35,653 nucleotides of DNA from Ignavibacteriales bacterium (GCA_016182545.1 JACPGG010000007.1:26170-61822), one strand, 5' to 3'. Positions 1-10,192 are shown, counted from the first letter of the stretch. Made by a program: numbers and translations. The notes: generated by a model not told the origin, from the letters alone.

Positions 1-1237
1 TATTGACAAACAGATTTGCTTTGGCTGCTGTCGTGCCGGTCAAATTTGTACTGTTGACGAACCAATCAAAACCGAATTTAACTCCACCATACAACATATC
101 TTCTTTTGACAACACGTACTCCAATCCCAAATTGGTTGACAGCAAATAAGAAGTATTTTTTTGTTCCGTACTATAATACTTGTAACCATACATACCCAAC
201 AACTCTTTTTCCTCGCTGCTGTTAAAATTCATTCCTCCCCCCACCTCCATAAAAGGACGAAGCCCAATCCGTGGACGGAACACGTAATGAAATGACACTT
301 TCACTTGGTACGTGCGAATGCGTAAATCATCCGACCGATAATAGATATCTTCTTCGTAATACATAACAGGTTTGATCAGTCGTTGTATTGAATAAAGAAA
401 AGTTGAGAAATCAAAAGAGAGACTAGTCTGTTCACCCAGACGTGCTATAAAGCCAAGATTTGGTAAATAAATTTCAGATGGCTGCTGACCGGAATCAAGA
501 ATATAGGGTGATATAATATTATTCGACGTGTTGATCACATCCATCCTGCGGATCGGCGGTGATTTCCGGCCGGCAACCCTGCACACATTGTACCCCATAT
601 AAACGATTACCGCCGGATCAAACGTTTCACTATGTCCCAGTTCGTATTGTTGGATTTCTTCTTCTTTCTTTAATGACAGATTTGTTTCCTGATAAAATCG
701 TCTTAGGTCATATTGCTTGTTAAGAGTTGAATATGCCATCGATTCGGTATTTTCTTTTTCATCCAACCGGATGTAAAAGAGTACCGAATCATTATTTCCC
801 CCTCGTAGCAGTTCCTTTGTGCGATTGAAGTTATACATCAATCGCGTCCGTTCCCTTTCAACAAAATCCTTCCGTAATGCAAAAGCGATAAAATACACTT
901 TCAAAGCCTGACGAAGTTCGTCCTTATCAACCAGCAGCGATGCCGATTCATAAATCTCTACAATTGGTCCAGGTACGTCGGTTGAATCATATCTCACTCG
1001 TTGCATTTTGAATGAACTGCACATTTCTTCACATGACAGGACATTCATGGAATCGACAACTGCTATTTTATCGTATAACTCTTTTTTCTCATCGCTTTCC
1101 AACGATTCGAAAAAGTGTTCGGCATTCCTGAAATCATTCTGCATCAACAAATTAACTACCTCTTGGGGAAGAGATGTTTTCTCCTGTGGTCGGGCAAAAC
1201 ACAGAGGCAAGAGAAAGAGAAAAAATATTGTTTTCAT
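1..1237 (-). CDS. Outer-membrane beta-barrel-like protein with signal peptide (C-terminus runs off the left edge)
   Basis: Minus-strand translation from ATG at 1237 reads MKTIFFLFLLPLCFARPQEKTSLPQEVVNLLMQNDFRNAEHFFESLESDEKKELYDKI..., open to position 1. Signal peptide, then beta-strand-rich C-terminal part. Start overlaps the proC stop (ATGA). Absent from the ORF track because it has no stop in the window. Confidence 0.75.
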   Translation of the reverse strand, partial: MKTIFFLFLLPLCFARPQEKTSLPQEVVNLLMQNDFRNAEHFFESLESDEKKELYDKIAVVDSMNVLSCEEMCSSFKMQRVRYDSTDVPGPIVEIYESASLLVDKDELRQALKVYFIAFALRKDFVERERTRLMYNFNRTKELLRGGNNDSVLFYIRLDEKENTESMAYSTLNKQYDLRRFYQETNLSLKKEEEIQQYELGHSETFDPAVIVYMGYNVCRVAGRKSPPIRRMDVINTSNNIISPYILDSGQQPSEIYLPNLGFIARLGEQTSLSFDFSTFLYSIQRLIKPVMYYEEDIYYRSDDLRIRTYQVKVSFHYVFRPRIGLRPFMEVGGGMNFNSSEEKELLGMYGYKYYSTEQKNTSYLLSTNLGLEYVLSKEDMLYGGVKFGFDWFVNSTNLTGTTAAKANLFVN

Positions 1238-2055
1238 TTGTTGATCAACTCCGACAGTTCTCTCGAGCGTATCGTTGCCGTTGCCACTGCATCGATCAGC
1301 ATCGAGCGAAGTCCGTGCGATTCGAGTTCGTGGATCGCGTTGATCGTCGTGCCGCCGGGCGTTGTTACCTGGTCGCGCAAAATTGCGGGGTGAACATTCG
1401 ACTCTTTTACCAATTTTGCTGAGCCAAGCACGGTTTGAATTGCGAGTTTTGTCGAAATATCGCGCGGCAATCCCATCTTCACGCCGCCGTCGATCAGCGC
1501 TTCGATCACCATGTAGATATATGCGGGACCGCTGCCGCTGAGCCCGGTCACTGCATCCAGATGCTGCTCGCCGACAACCACGACATCACCAACAGCTTCA
1601 AAAATCTTGATCGCAATATCGTGCTGCTTCTCATGCACGTATTTGCCGAACGAGATAGCCGTCGAACCGAGACCGACCGTCGATGCGATGTTGGGCATAC
1701 TTCGTACAATGGGAATATTCTTTCCGACGATCTTCTCCATCGACTCCGTCGTTACACCTGCAGCAATTGAAATGATGAATTGATCTTTGTGAAGAACATC
1801 ATGCATCTCTTCCAGCACCTTGCGTATTACCGCCGCTTTCACACAGAGCACCACGATATCGACACGCTTCGCAGCATCTTTGTTGTTCGTCGTAATGTGC
1901 ACGCCGAATTCGGTTTTCAACTTCTCCAGCTTTTCCATTCTCGTACCGCTGGCGTAGATCTTTTTTGCTGATGTGAGTTGCGCATTCAATATCCCGCGGA
2001 TGAGCGATGTGCCCATGTTTCCTGCGCCGATGATTGCGATAGTTTTATTCAGCAT
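1234..2055 (-). CDS. proC: Pyrroline-5-carboxylate reductase
   Basis: N-terminal Rossmann motif TIAIIGAGNMGTSLIRGIL and C-terminal SGSGPAYIYMVIEALIDGGVKMGLPRD / DQVTTPGGTTINAIHELE, characteristic of ProC. Confidence 0.95.
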   Translation of the reverse strand: MLNKTIAIIGAGNMGTSLIRGILNAQLTSAKKIYASGTRMEKLEKLKTEFGVHITTNNKDAAKRVDIVVLCVKAAVIRKVLEEMHDVLHKDQFIISIAAGVTTESMEKIVGKNIPIVRSMPNIASTVGLGSTAISFGKYVHEKQHDIAIKIFEAVGDVVVVGEQHLDAVTGLSGSGPAYIYMVIEALIDGGVKMGLPRDISTKLAIQTVLGSAKLVKESNVHPAILRDQVTTPGGTTINAIHELESHGLRSMLIDAVATATIRSRELSELINK

Positions 2056-2078
2056 AGTAAGTCCCCAATCAATGAATG

Positions 2079-2130
2079 TTCATCCTGAGTAAGTGAGTCT
2101 CGATGAAATCGAGACGAACGCATCGAAGGA
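2079..2130. repeat. Dispersed intergenic-type repeat, copy 1 (CATCCTGAG...CGAAGGA), overlapping the leuD 3' end
   Basis: CATCCTGAGTAAGTGAGTCTCGATGAAATCGAGACGAACGCATCGAAGGA; internal perfect 8-bp hairpin GTCTCGAT-GAA-ATCGAGAC (2097-2115); aligns to the copy at 4260-4306. Confidence 0.7.
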
Positions 2131-2676
2131 AAATTCTTGTTCTGACCACCCTTCGACGCCGCCCCGGAGGATATGTTCAACATCTCCCAGTGAACTGAGT
2201 TTGTACTCCTTCTTCTGTGTAAGGTTTTCCAATACACCTGCTGTCGTATCAAGTTCCACTTCATCCCCTGTCCGAATTTCTTTTACAAGGTGCTGCGGCG
2301 TTTCAAACGGAGCAATGAATGCGCCATCAATGGAGTTGCGATAGAAAATGCGCGCGTAACTTTCCGCGATCACCGCTTCGATCCCCGCAACCTGCAATGC
2401 GAACGGTGCATGCTCGCGCGATGAACCGCATCCGAAATTCTTTCCTGCAATCACGATCGTGTAATCGCTTTGCCAGTTTCCTTCTTTAATAAAGGGAATA
2501 TTCCCCTGCGGCAGTCCTGATTGCTCGATCGGCACGCCGGAGAATGCGTACCGCCCGTAATTCTTCTTCTCGTCCAGGTCGTCGAGTTTATAGACAAGAT
2601 GCGCGGCAGGAATGATCTGGTCTGTATCGATATCGTTGCCGAGAACGAATGCCTTGCCTTTGATGATTGATTTCAT
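2080..2676 (-). CDS. leuD: 3-isopropylmalate dehydratase small subunit
   Basis: GKAFVLGNDIDTDQIIPA, GKNFGCGSSREHAPFAL, YARIFYRNSID motifs of LeuD; adjacent to leuC. Confidence 0.95.
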   Translation of the reverse strand: MKSIIKGKAFVLGNDIDTDQIIPAAHLVYKLDDLDEKKNYGRYAFSGVPIEQSGLPQGNIPFIKEGNWQSDYTIVIAGKNFGCGSSREHAPFALQVAGIEAVIAESYARIFYRNSIDGAFIAPFETPQHLVKEIRTGDEVELDTTAGVLENLTQKKEYKLSSLGDVEHILRGGVEGWSEQEFSFDAFVSISSRLTYSG

Positions 2677-2722
2677 GCTTTCCTCTGAAAAATTTAGACA
2701 TTAAACATCGCGAGAGCAAACA

Positions 2723-2761
2723 TAAAAAAAACCTCCAACACGCTTCACCAGTATCGGAGGT
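2723..2761 (-). terminator. Intrinsic terminator/attenuator-like hairpin between leuC and leuD
   Basis: Minus strand: ACCTCCGATAC-TGGTGAAGC-GTGTTGGAGGT followed by a T run; 11-bp stem allowing G-U pairs. Confidence 0.65.
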
Positions 2762-2854
2762 CTCTGATGAAATCGGACGGTGTTATCTTGTTGTCGGTGA
2801 TGTCATGGAAATATACTTGAAAAATTCTTTGTGAACCGGAACAACTGCAATAAA

Positions 2855-2887
2855 AGATTTTCCAAATCTTTAAGATTTGGAAAATCT
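2855..2887. repeat. Near-perfect palindrome (16-bp arms, 1-nt centre) just downstream of leuC
   Basis: agattttccaaatctt-t-aagatttggaaaatct; arms are exact reverse complements. Confidence 0.85.
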
Positions 2888-2893
2888 CATCCT

Positions 2894-4192
2894 TTAATTG
2901 AAAAACTCTCTCGGATTCGTAATGACCCCTTTCACCGCCGATGCCGCAACAGTGTACGGCGATGCAAGGTAGACCTGTGATTTTTTCGATCCCATACGAC
3001 CGGGAAAATTCCTGTTTGTCGATGAGATACAGACCTCAATGCCGTTCAATCGTCCGAACGTGTCGGAAGGACCGCCTAAACATGCTGCACAGGATGAATC
3101 GCCGATACGGCACCCGGCTTCTTCAAAGATCTGCATGACCGTTTTATCTTTTACTTTTATTGTCTTGATCTGCTTTGCAACGTCGGTCGTCGCAGGAACG
3201 ATATACGTGTCGATCTTCACTTTTTCGCCGTACATAATTTCTGCAGCAGCGATGAAATCTGAAATTTTTCCTCCGGTGCAACTGCCGATGTACGCGCGAT
3301 CGAGTTTCGTTCCCGCGACCTCGCTTACGACCGCTTTGTTATCGGGTGAATGCGGCTTTGCGATCGTCGGCTCGATCTCATCCACATTGAAATGATGCAC
3401 CGAATGATATTTTGCGTCCGCATCATTATAAAAGGATTCAAACTGCTTGTTCGTACGGGCGCGGACATACTCAAACGTCGTTTTATCCGGAGCGCAGACG
3501 CCGTTCTTTCCCCCCGCTTCGATCACCATGTTGCAGAGCGTCATGCGATCCTCCATCGTCATCGCATCGACCGTTGAACCGCCGAAATCCATCGCCCGGT
3601 ATGTTGCGCCGTCCACACCGATCTTTCCGATAACGGCAAGGATAAGGTCTTTCGCCATCAAATATCTCGGCATCTCACCGTCAAAAACAAATTTCATCGT
3701 CTCGGGAATCTTTACCCATAATTTTCCGGTACCAAGCACGAATGCTGCATCCGTATTACCGATGCCGGTTGCAAATTCCCCGAATGCGCCCGCAGTGCAT
3801 GTATGAGAATCCGTTCCGAACAAAACTTCACCGGGACGGGTAAATCCTTCTTCCGGCATTGCAACGTGGCAGACCCCTTTGTAACGATCGGTGCCGACAT
3901 CATAGTAGTAGGGAAGGTCCTGTTCCTTTGCAAAGTCACGCAGTATTTGAATGTTGCGGTTCGCATGGACATCTTTTGTGAAAATGTAATGATCGGGAAT
4001 GACGACAAGTTTTTCTTTGTCCCACACCTTTGCATCTTTACCGAATTCGCGTTTGAAGATACCAAACGTTCCCGGTCCGCACACGTCATGCGTCATCAAC
4101 ACATCGACATCGACCCAGACGTTGTCTCCCGGCTTCACCGATGTTTTTCCCGAGTGCTTGGCAAGAATTTTTTCCGTTAATGTCATACCCAT
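2894..4192 (-). CDS. leuC: 3-isopropylmalate dehydratase large subunit
   Basis: TLTEKILAKHSGK, VIPDHYIF, GTDSHTCTAGAFGEFATGIGNTD, IGSCTGGKISDF, CAACLGGP, NRNFPGRMGS motifs (aconitase-family Fe-S ligands). Confidence 0.95.
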   Translation of the reverse strand: MGMTLTEKILAKHSGKTSVKPGDNVWVDVDVLMTHDVCGPGTFGIFKREFGKDAKVWDKEKLVVIPDHYIFTKDVHANRNIQILRDFAKEQDLPYYYDVGTDRYKGVCHVAMPEEGFTRPGEVLFGTDSHTCTAGAFGEFATGIGNTDAAFVLGTGKLWVKIPETMKFVFDGEMPRYLMAKDLILAVIGKIGVDGATYRAMDFGGSTVDAMTMEDRMTLCNMVIEAGGKNGVCAPDKTTFEYVRARTNKQFESFYNDADAKYHSVHHFNVDEIEPTIAKPHSPDNKAVVSEVAGTKLDRAYIGSCTGGKISDFIAAAEIMYGEKVKIDTYIVPATTDVAKQIKTIKVKDKTVMQIFEEAGCRIGDSSCAACLGGPSDTFGRLNGIEVCISSTNRNFPGRMGSKKSQVYLASPYTVAASAVKGVITNPREFFN

Positions 4193-4254
4193 ACGATAAG
4201 AACCTTATTAATTATTTTATTTGATTAAAAAATGCTTCGACACGGCGCAGAAGC

Positions 4255-4349
4255 AATAGTCATCCTGAGCAAGCGAGTTCGTTTTTTGAACGAGCGCGTC
4301 GAAGGATAGAAACATTATTTCAATCTGCGCCTTGCTCAGCATGACTATT
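4255..4349. repeat. Long inverted repeat flanking repeat copy 2 (19-bp arms, 1 mismatch)
   Basis: AATAGTCATCCTGAGCAAG (4255-4273) versus CTTGCTCAGCATGACTATT (4331-4349); 18/19 complementary. Confidence 0.8.
4260..4306. repeat. Dispersed intergenic-type repeat, copy 2 (CATCCTGAG...CGAAGGA)
   Basis: TCATCCTGAGCAAGCGAGTTCGTTTTTTGAACGAGCGCGTCGAAGGAT, same organisation as 2079-2130 with a different central hairpin sequence. Confidence 0.7.
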
Positions 4350-4369
4350 TTTTATCTTCTTTCCATTCC

Positions 4370-5926
4370 TTACACCGCCTGCGCTTCTTGACGCACGGAT
4401 GAATCTCTTTCTTTTCTGAATCGTGCACTGACCGCATGGTTGATCGCATTCAAATACGCCTTCACACTTCCGGTGATCACATCTGTACTTGCCGAGCGGC
4501 CGTTGAAGACATAGCCATCGATTGCGATCTTCACAAACACTTCGCCGATCGCGTCGCGTCCCCATGCGACTGACTTGATCGAGTAATCGAGCAATTCAAC
4601 GCCGATGCCGGTAATGCGTTCAATAGCGCGGTACGCCGCATCGACGGGACCGTCGCCTGTTGCGGAATCCTGGAAGAATTCATTCCCTTTTTTCAATCCA
4701 ACGGTGGCGGTCGGAACAAGATTGAGTCCGCTCGTAACCTGGAATGTTTCAAGTTTGTATGTCTCTTCAAGATTTGAAAGCTCATCCTGAAGAATTGCAA
4801 CAAGATCATCGTCGAATATCTGTTTCTTTTCATCTGCAACTTTGGTGAAGACCAAGTACGCCCGTTCCAATTCCTCATTGGATAAATTGTACCCAAGTTC
4901 GGCGTACCGCTGTTTCAACGCATGGCGTCCGCTGTGTTTACCGAGCACGAGCGTACTGTGCTTGATCCCGACACTTTGCGGTGTCATGATCTCGTACGTG
5001 ATGGAATTTTTCAACATACCATCTTGATGGATCCCCGCTTCATGTGCAAATGCATTGTCACCGACGATTGCCTTGTTGCGTTGGATGTGCATTCCCGTGA
5101 GTGACACAAGGAGTTTGCTCGATTTGTAAATTTCTTCCGTATTGATATTTGTATGGACATTCAACGCTTCCGTTCGCGTACGAATCGACATTGCAATTTC
5201 TTCGAGCGATGCGTTGCCTGCACGTTCGCCGATACCGTTCACAGTGCATTCGATCTGACGTGCACCGTTCATCACTGCGGCGAGAGAATTTGCAACTGCC
5301 ATACCGAGATCGTCATGACAATGCGCGCTAAGAATCACTTTATTGATATTTGGAACGCGTTCTACAAGCGATCGCATGATCTTTCCGTAATCATTCGGTA
5401 TTGCATAACCGACCGTGTCAGGAATGTTCACAACAGTTGCACCCTCGGCGATGACTGCCTCAACGATTTGACAGAGATAATCAATGTCGCTGCGTGAGGC
5501 ATCTTCGCAGGAGAATTCGACATCATCGCAATACGATTTTGCAAGACGGACTGCTTTGACTGCCGCATCCAGCACTTCTTCGCGTGATTTCTTCAGTTTA
5601 TATTTCAAATGAATATCGGACGTTGCAATGAATGTGTGAATGCGCGGTTTTGCAGCATGTTTCAACGATTCCCACGCACGATCGATGTCCCCTTTGTTCG
5701 CCCGACTCAATCCTGCAATTGTAACCGTACGGATCTGCTTTGCTATTTCTTTCACAGATTCGAAATCACCTTCACTCGCAATCGGAAATCCCGCTTCGAT
5801 CACATCCACTTGGAGTCGTTCCAACTGGCGAGCCATGCGGATCTTTTCGGTAAAATTCATGCTGCATCCGGGCGATTGCTCGCCGTCGCGCAGTGTGGTG
5901 TCAAAAATATATACTCGGTCGGTCAT
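4370..5926 (-). CDS. leuA: 2-isopropylmalate synthase
   Basis: [53 protein letters not shown]-type motifs and C-terminal LeuA regulatory domain. Confidence 0.95.
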   Translation of the reverse strand: MTDRVYIFDTTLRDGEQSPGCSMNFTEKIRMARQLERLQVDVIEAGFPIASEGDFESVKEIAKQIRTVTIAGLSRANKGDIDRAWESLKHAAKPRIHTFIATSDIHLKYKLKKSREEVLDAAVKAVRLAKSYCDDVEFSCEDASRSDIDYLCQIVEAVIAEGATVVNIPDTVGYAIPNDYGKIMRSLVERVPNINKVILSAHCHDDLGMAVANSLAAVMNGARQIECTVNGIGERAGNASLEEIAMSIRTRTEALNVHTNINTEEIYKSSKLLVSLTGMHIQRNKAIVGDNAFAHEAGIHQDGMLKNSITYEIMTPQSVGIKHSTLVLGKHSGRHALKQRYAELGYNLSNEELERAYLVFTKVADEKKQIFDDDLVAILQDELSNLEETYKLETFQVTSGLNLVPTATVGLKKGNEFFQDSATGDGPVDAAYRAIERITGIGVELLDYSIKSVAWGRDAIGEVFVKIAIDGYVFNGRSASTDVITGSVKAYLNAINHAVSARFRKERDSSVRQEAQAV

Positions 5927-5950
5927 AGTGTGCTCTCAAAATAATATAAA

Positions 5951-6018
5951 GTCATCAGCGGTCCGTAATCAGTTGTCGGTTTTTTTCTGAGCACTGGATA
6001 CTGATTACTGACTACTGC
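5951..6018. repeat. Dispersed repeat, copy A (GTCATCAGCGGT...CTGGATACTGATTACTGACTACTG)
   Basis: Intergenic aroF-like/leuA; shares gtcagcggt and ctggatact...gatactga/tactgactactg blocks with 33751-33820; contains a GTAATCAGT/ACTGATTAC 9-bp inverted repeat. Confidence 0.6.
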
Positions 6019-6022
6019 ATGT

Positions 6023-7036
6023 TCACAGATGTTTGTTCTCCAGCGGTGCATATCGTTTTAGATCGTTCATCAATGCGCCGAACTGATCCGGCGTCAGCGA
6101 TTGAGCGCCATCCGAAAAAGCTTTTTCGGGATTCGGGTGAACTTCAATGATCAATCCGTCCGCACCAACGGGGATCGCCGCTTTCGCCATCGGCGGGATC
6201 AAACTGCGAACTCCCGTACCGTGGCTCGGATCGACGATAACAGGAAGATGCGACAACTCTTTTAGTGCGGGCACCGCTGTCAGATCAAATGTATTGCGCG
6301 TGTAATCTTCAAAAGTGCGGATACCCCGTTCGCACAAGACGACATTATAATTTCCTTGCGACATAATGTACTCCGCCGACATCAGCAATTCTTTATACGT
6401 ACTCGACATGCCGCGTTTTAATAGCACAGGTTTTTTTGCACGTCCAACTTCTTTCAACAAAGCAAAGTTCTGCATGTTGCGCGCGCCGATCTGAAACATG
6501 TCTGCATATTTTTCGATCAATGCAACATCGCCGGGCTGGATCACTTCCGTCACGAACGGCAATCCGGTTTTCTCGCGCGCTTCTGCCATATATTTCAATC
6601 CCTCTTCTTCCAATCCCTGAAACGAGTACGGCGATGTTCTCGGTTTGAATGCCCCTCCGCGGAGAATGTGTGCACCGGCTTTTTTTACCTGCTCGGCACT
6701 CAGGAGAATTTGTTCTTTCGTTTCAACAGAGCAGGGTCCCGCCATCACGACAAATTGTGAATTTCCGATTTCAATGTTCCCGACTTTTACAACGCTGCGT
6801 GGTTTCGTCTCTTTGCTGGCGAGTTTAAACGGCTTGAGAATCGGAACGACACTTTCCACATAATCGAGCGATTCAAGTTGATGCAGTTGTGTTTTATCCC
6901 GTTCATCTCCAACGCAGGCGATCACAGTCCGTTCCTCGCCGACGATCGGGTGCGGTTTGAAACCGTACTCTTTTACGCGATCAATAACGTGGTCGTATTC
7001 TTCTTTTTTTGTTCCCGGTTTTAAAACGATGATCAT
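6023..7036 (-). CDS. aroF: 3-deoxy-7-phosphoheptulonate (DAHP) synthase with N-terminal ferredoxin-like regulatory domain
   Basis: [60 protein letters not shown] motifs. Confidence 0.92.
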   Translation of the reverse strand: MIIVLKPGTKKEEYDHVIDRVKEYGFKPHPIVGEERTVIACVGDERDKTQLHQLESLDYVESVVPILKPFKLASKETKPRSVVKVGNIEIGNSQFVVMAGPCSVETKEQILLSAEQVKKAGAHILRGGAFKPRTSPYSFQGLEEEGLKYMAEAREKTGLPFVTEVIQPGDVALIEKYADMFQIGARNMQNFALLKEVGRAKKPVLLKRGMSSTYKELLMSAEYIMSQGNYNVVLCERGIRTFEDYTRNTFDLTAVPALKELSHLPVIVDPSHGTGVRSLIPPMAKAAIPVGADGLIIEVHPNPEKAFSDGAQSLTPDQFGALMNDLKRYAPLENKHL

Positions 7037-7042
7037 AATTTT

Positions 7043-8605
7043 TTATTTCGCTTTCAATAAATGATACGTGATGCTGTCGACCAGCGCCTTCCAGCTTGCA
7101 TCAACAACGTCGGATGAGACACCGACTGTATTCCACGATGATGTCCCGTTCTTCGTTTCGATCAGCACGCGGACCTTAGCAGCGGTAGCGTTTTGAGAAT
7201 CGAGGACGCGTACTTTGTAATCTGTTAATTGAATATCCTTCAACTGCGGATAGAACCGTTCAAGCGCCTTACGCAGTGCTTTATCCATAGCATTGACGGG
7301 ACCGTTCCCTTCGGCAGCGGTAATTTCCGTCTCATCGCCGACGCGGATCTTGATCAGCGCTTCGCTCCGCGCCTCTTTATCGTCGGCATCTTTGTGAATA
7401 CTGATCTTGAAGCGTTCCAATTCAAACAACTTCTTGATCTCTCCCGTATGTTTCTTCACAAGCAGCTCAAATGAACCTTCCGCATCTTCAAAATAGTAGC
7501 CGTAATGTTCCATTTCCTTGATCTCTTCCACTATTTTTTGAGCGGCGGGAGATTTGTCGTCTATCTTCAGTCCGAGTTCTTCTGCTTTGTACAGCACGTT
7601 GCTTTTACCGGAGAGATCGGAGACAAGCACGCGGCGTGCGTTGCCGACAACTTCTGGTTCAATGTGTTCGTACGTTTTCGGCGTCTTCATCACCGCGCTG
7701 ACGTGAACTCCCCCTTTATGCGCAAACGCGCTTTCGCCGACGTAGGCAAGATTCTTTCTATGCTTCAAGTTTGCAAGTTCGCTGACGTAGCGGGAGAGAT
7801 CGGTCAATTTTTTCAATTCTTTCCCGACAACATCGAATCCCATTTTTAATTGCAGATTGGGAATGATGGAACAGAGATTCGCATTGCCGCACCGTTCGCC
7901 GAATCCATTGATCGTCCCCTGCACATGCACGGCACCTTGCTGCACGGCAGCAAGCGTGTTGGAAACGCCGAGTTCACTATCGTTATGTGTATGAATGCCG
8001 ATCGGGACATTGATATGCTTTTTCACTTCATCGACAAACGAGGAGACTTCCCACGGCATTGTTCCGCCGTTCGTATCGCACAACACGATCACATCGGCGC
8101 CGGATTGTTCCGCTGCTTGCAACGTTTTGATCGCGTACGCTTTATCGGTTTTGAATCCGTCGAAGAAATGTTCTGCGTCGTACACAACTTCTTTTCCGTT
8201 CTTTTTCAAATGTGCAACGGAATCGGAAATGAGTTCGAGATTTTCCACTTCGGTGATCTGTAATGCCTCTTTCACATGAAGCAGCCATGTCTTACCGAAA
8301 ATTGTGACGACGGGAGTTTGCGCCTCGAGCAATGCTTTGATGTTTGCATCATCTTCGACTTTGTTCTTTGCCCGTCGGGTGCTGCCGAACGCGGCAATCT
8401 TTGCGTGATTCAATTTCACAGAACGGATCTTCTCGAAGAATTCCATATCCTTTGGGTTGGAACCGGGCCAGCCCCCTTCGATGTAATCGATTCCGAATGC
8501 ATCGAGCCGTTTGGCAATCTTCACTTTGTCTTCGGCAGAGAAGGAAACTTCCTCTCCCTGAGTGCCGTCGCGAAGCGTGGTGTCGTATGTGAGTATTTTT
8601 TTCAT
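7043..8605 (-). CDS. cimA: (R)-citramalate synthase
   Basis: [47 protein letters not shown], characteristic of CimA rather than LeuA; C-terminal regulatory domain present. Confidence 0.92.
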   Translation of the reverse strand: MKKILTYDTTLRDGTQGEEVSFSAEDKVKIAKRLDAFGIDYIEGGWPGSNPKDMEFFEKIRSVKLNHAKIAAFGSTRRAKNKVEDDANIKALLEAQTPVVTIFGKTWLLHVKEALQITEVENLELISDSVAHLKKNGKEVVYDAEHFFDGFKTDKAYAIKTLQAAEQSGADVIVLCDTNGGTMPWEVSSFVDEVKKHINVPIGIHTHNDSELGVSNTLAAVQQGAVHVQGTINGFGERCGNANLCSIIPNLQLKMGFDVVGKELKKLTDLSRYVSELANLKHRKNLAYVGESAFAHKGGVHVSAVMKTPKTYEHIEPEVVGNARRVLVSDLSGKSNVLYKAEELGLKIDDKSPAAQKIVEEIKEMEHYGYYFEDAEGSFELLVKKHTGEIKKLFELERFKISIHKDADDKEARSEALIKIRVGDETEITAAEGNGPVNAMDKALRKALERFYPQLKDIQLTDYKVRVLDSQNATAAKVRVLIETKNGTSSWNTVGVSSDVVDASWKALVDSITYHLLKAK

Positions 8606-8615
8606 AATCTGATCG

Positions 8616-8667
8616 TAGGAACGGTCGCAAGACCGTTCTATTGGTGCGGACTTGTGTCCACACCTAC
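8616..8667. repeat. Two adjacent hairpins filling the ilvC-cimA gap
   Basis: GAACGGTC-GCAA-GACCGTTC (8619-8638, perfect 8-bp stem) and GGTGCGGAC-TTGT-GTCCACACC (8643-8664, 8/9), flanked by GTAGG...CCTAC. Confidence 0.75.
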
Positions 8668-8671
8668 AACA

Positions 8672-9727
8672 TTATTTCTTCCAATTTTCAGGACGCAGAC
8701 CTCGTACCGCCGCACCTGCTTTCCACATCTCGGAATTTTTCCATTCATCCAATTCTTTCTGCAGTTTGTCGCGATAGTCGGACGAACTTGTCGAATCGAG
8801 TACGCGTTTGGTTTCCACACCGTACTGCACATCGCGGTACAGTAATTCAAAAAGGGGTTTGTTCGCTGCTTCAAACTTCTTCGCCCAGTCGAGCGCGCCG
8901 CGTTGTGCAGTAACTGAACAAGCTGCAAACATCCAGTCCATCCCATATTTCCCGACGAGCGGATACAAACTCTGTGTTGCTTCTTCAACAGTCTCATTGA
9001 ACGCTTCGCTCGGTGAGTGTCCCATTGCACGAAGAACATCGTACTGCGCTTTCATCAATCCCGCGATCGCACCCATCAAAACACCCCGTTCGCCGGTGAG
9101 ATCGCTCAACACTTCTTTTTCAAATGTCGTCGGGAAGAGATATCCCGAACCGATTGCAATACCACACGCAATTGCCCGCTCGCGCGCTTTTCCCGTCGCA
9201 TCCTGAAACACGGCGAAACTTGCGTTGATGCCGCTTCCTTCAAGATAATTCGAACGGACAGTACGTCCGCTTCCTTTCGGGGCGACAAGTACAACATCAA
9301 CATCGGCAGAAGGAATAACACCGGTTTGATCTTTGAACACAATGGAGAATCCATGAGAGAAATAGAGCGCCTGTCCTTTTTTCAAATTCTTTTTGACCAC
9401 ATCCCACTGCTGCTTCTGTCCGGAATCCGAGAGGAGATATTGAATGATCGTTCCTTTTTGGATCGCTTCTTCGATGTTCGAGAAAAGATTCTTCCCTTCC
9501 ACCCAACCATCACGCACGGCATCGTCCCATCCTTTGCCTCCCTTGCGCTGACCGACGATCACATTGATGCCGTTATCGCGCATGTTCAATGATTGCCCGT
9601 ATCCCTGCGGACCGTAACCGGTAATTGCAACGACCTCATTCTTTAAAAATTCTTTTGCTTTTGAAAGCGGGTACTCTTCACGGGTAACGACTTCTTCAAC
9701 CGTTCCGCCGAAATCTATTTTTGCCAT
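8672..9727 (-). CDS. ilvC: Ketol-acid reductoisomerase
   Basis: VVAITGYGPQGYGQSLNMRDNGINVIVGQRKGGKGWDDAV, VLVAPKGSGRTVRSNYLEGSGINASFAV, LTGERGVLMGAIAGL motifs. Confidence 0.95.
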   Translation of the reverse strand: MAKIDFGGTVEEVVTREEYPLSKAKEFLKNEVVAITGYGPQGYGQSLNMRDNGINVIVGQRKGGKGWDDAVRDGWVEGKNLFSNIEEAIQKGTIIQYLLSDSGQKQQWDVVKKNLKKGQALYFSHGFSIVFKDQTGVIPSADVDVVLVAPKGSGRTVRSNYLEGSGINASFAVFQDATGKARERAIACGIAIGSGYLFPTTFEKEVLSDLTGERGVLMGAIAGLMKAQYDVLRAMGHSPSEAFNETVEEATQSLYPLVGKYGMDWMFAACSVTAQRGALDWAKKFEAANKPLFELLYRDVQYGVETKRVLDSTSSSDYRDKLQKELDEWKNSEMWKAGAAVRGLRPENWKK

Positions 9728-9751
9728 GTCTTGTATCTCTCCTGATTTGAT

Positions 9752-10192
9752 TTAAGGTTTCATTTCTATTTTTATCGTGTCGCGTTTATCGGATACTGTA
9801 AACTTTGCGTCGTCGAATTTCGGCGGTCCGAATGATGCCGTTGCATTGTTCGATACGCCGTACGGTTCTGCCGGCAATCCGATCCAGTTTCTGTCCATCA
9901 CGCCGTTCGAGTTCTCGTCGTGCACCGCCGCTATTGCATATTTTCCCGGGGGCAATCCGTTGAAACTGATGATGATCGATGTGGCAGCCACTTTTGCTTT
10001 TCCCCACCGGAACGCTCTTTCAGGATGCGTCGGAAATCCATCCGGAGAATTAAACAGACTCAACAGCACTTCGCCATTTTGAGTTTTGATGCCGTTGATC
10101 TGCACGATGATGCTGCTTTCAACCGGTTTTGTAACGGATTGACTCACGGCAGCATGGGCGAATATAAACAACAAAAGAAGTAAGATTTTCAT
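9752..10192 (-). CDS. DUF2141 domain-containing secreted protein
   Basis: From internal ATG (10192): MKILLLLLFIFAHAAVSQS signal peptide; LPPGKYAIAAVHDENSNGVMDRNWIGLPAEPYGVSNNA is typical of DUF2141. Confidence 0.85.
   Translation of the reverse strand: MKILLLLLFIFAHAAVSQSVTKPVESSIIVQINGIKTQNGEVLLSLFNSPDGFPTHPERAFRWGKAKVAATSIIISFNGLPPGKYAIAAVHDENSNGVMDRNWIGLPAEPYGVSNNATASFGPPKFDDAKFTVSDKRDTIKIEMKP

Noticed and set aside
4370-8605. leuA and cimA as a tandem duplication
   Set aside because: Both belong to the DRE-TIM/LeuA-like family but are clearly divergent orthologous groups ([10 protein letters not shown] versus [10 protein letters not shown]); normal coexistence in citramalate-pathway organisms.
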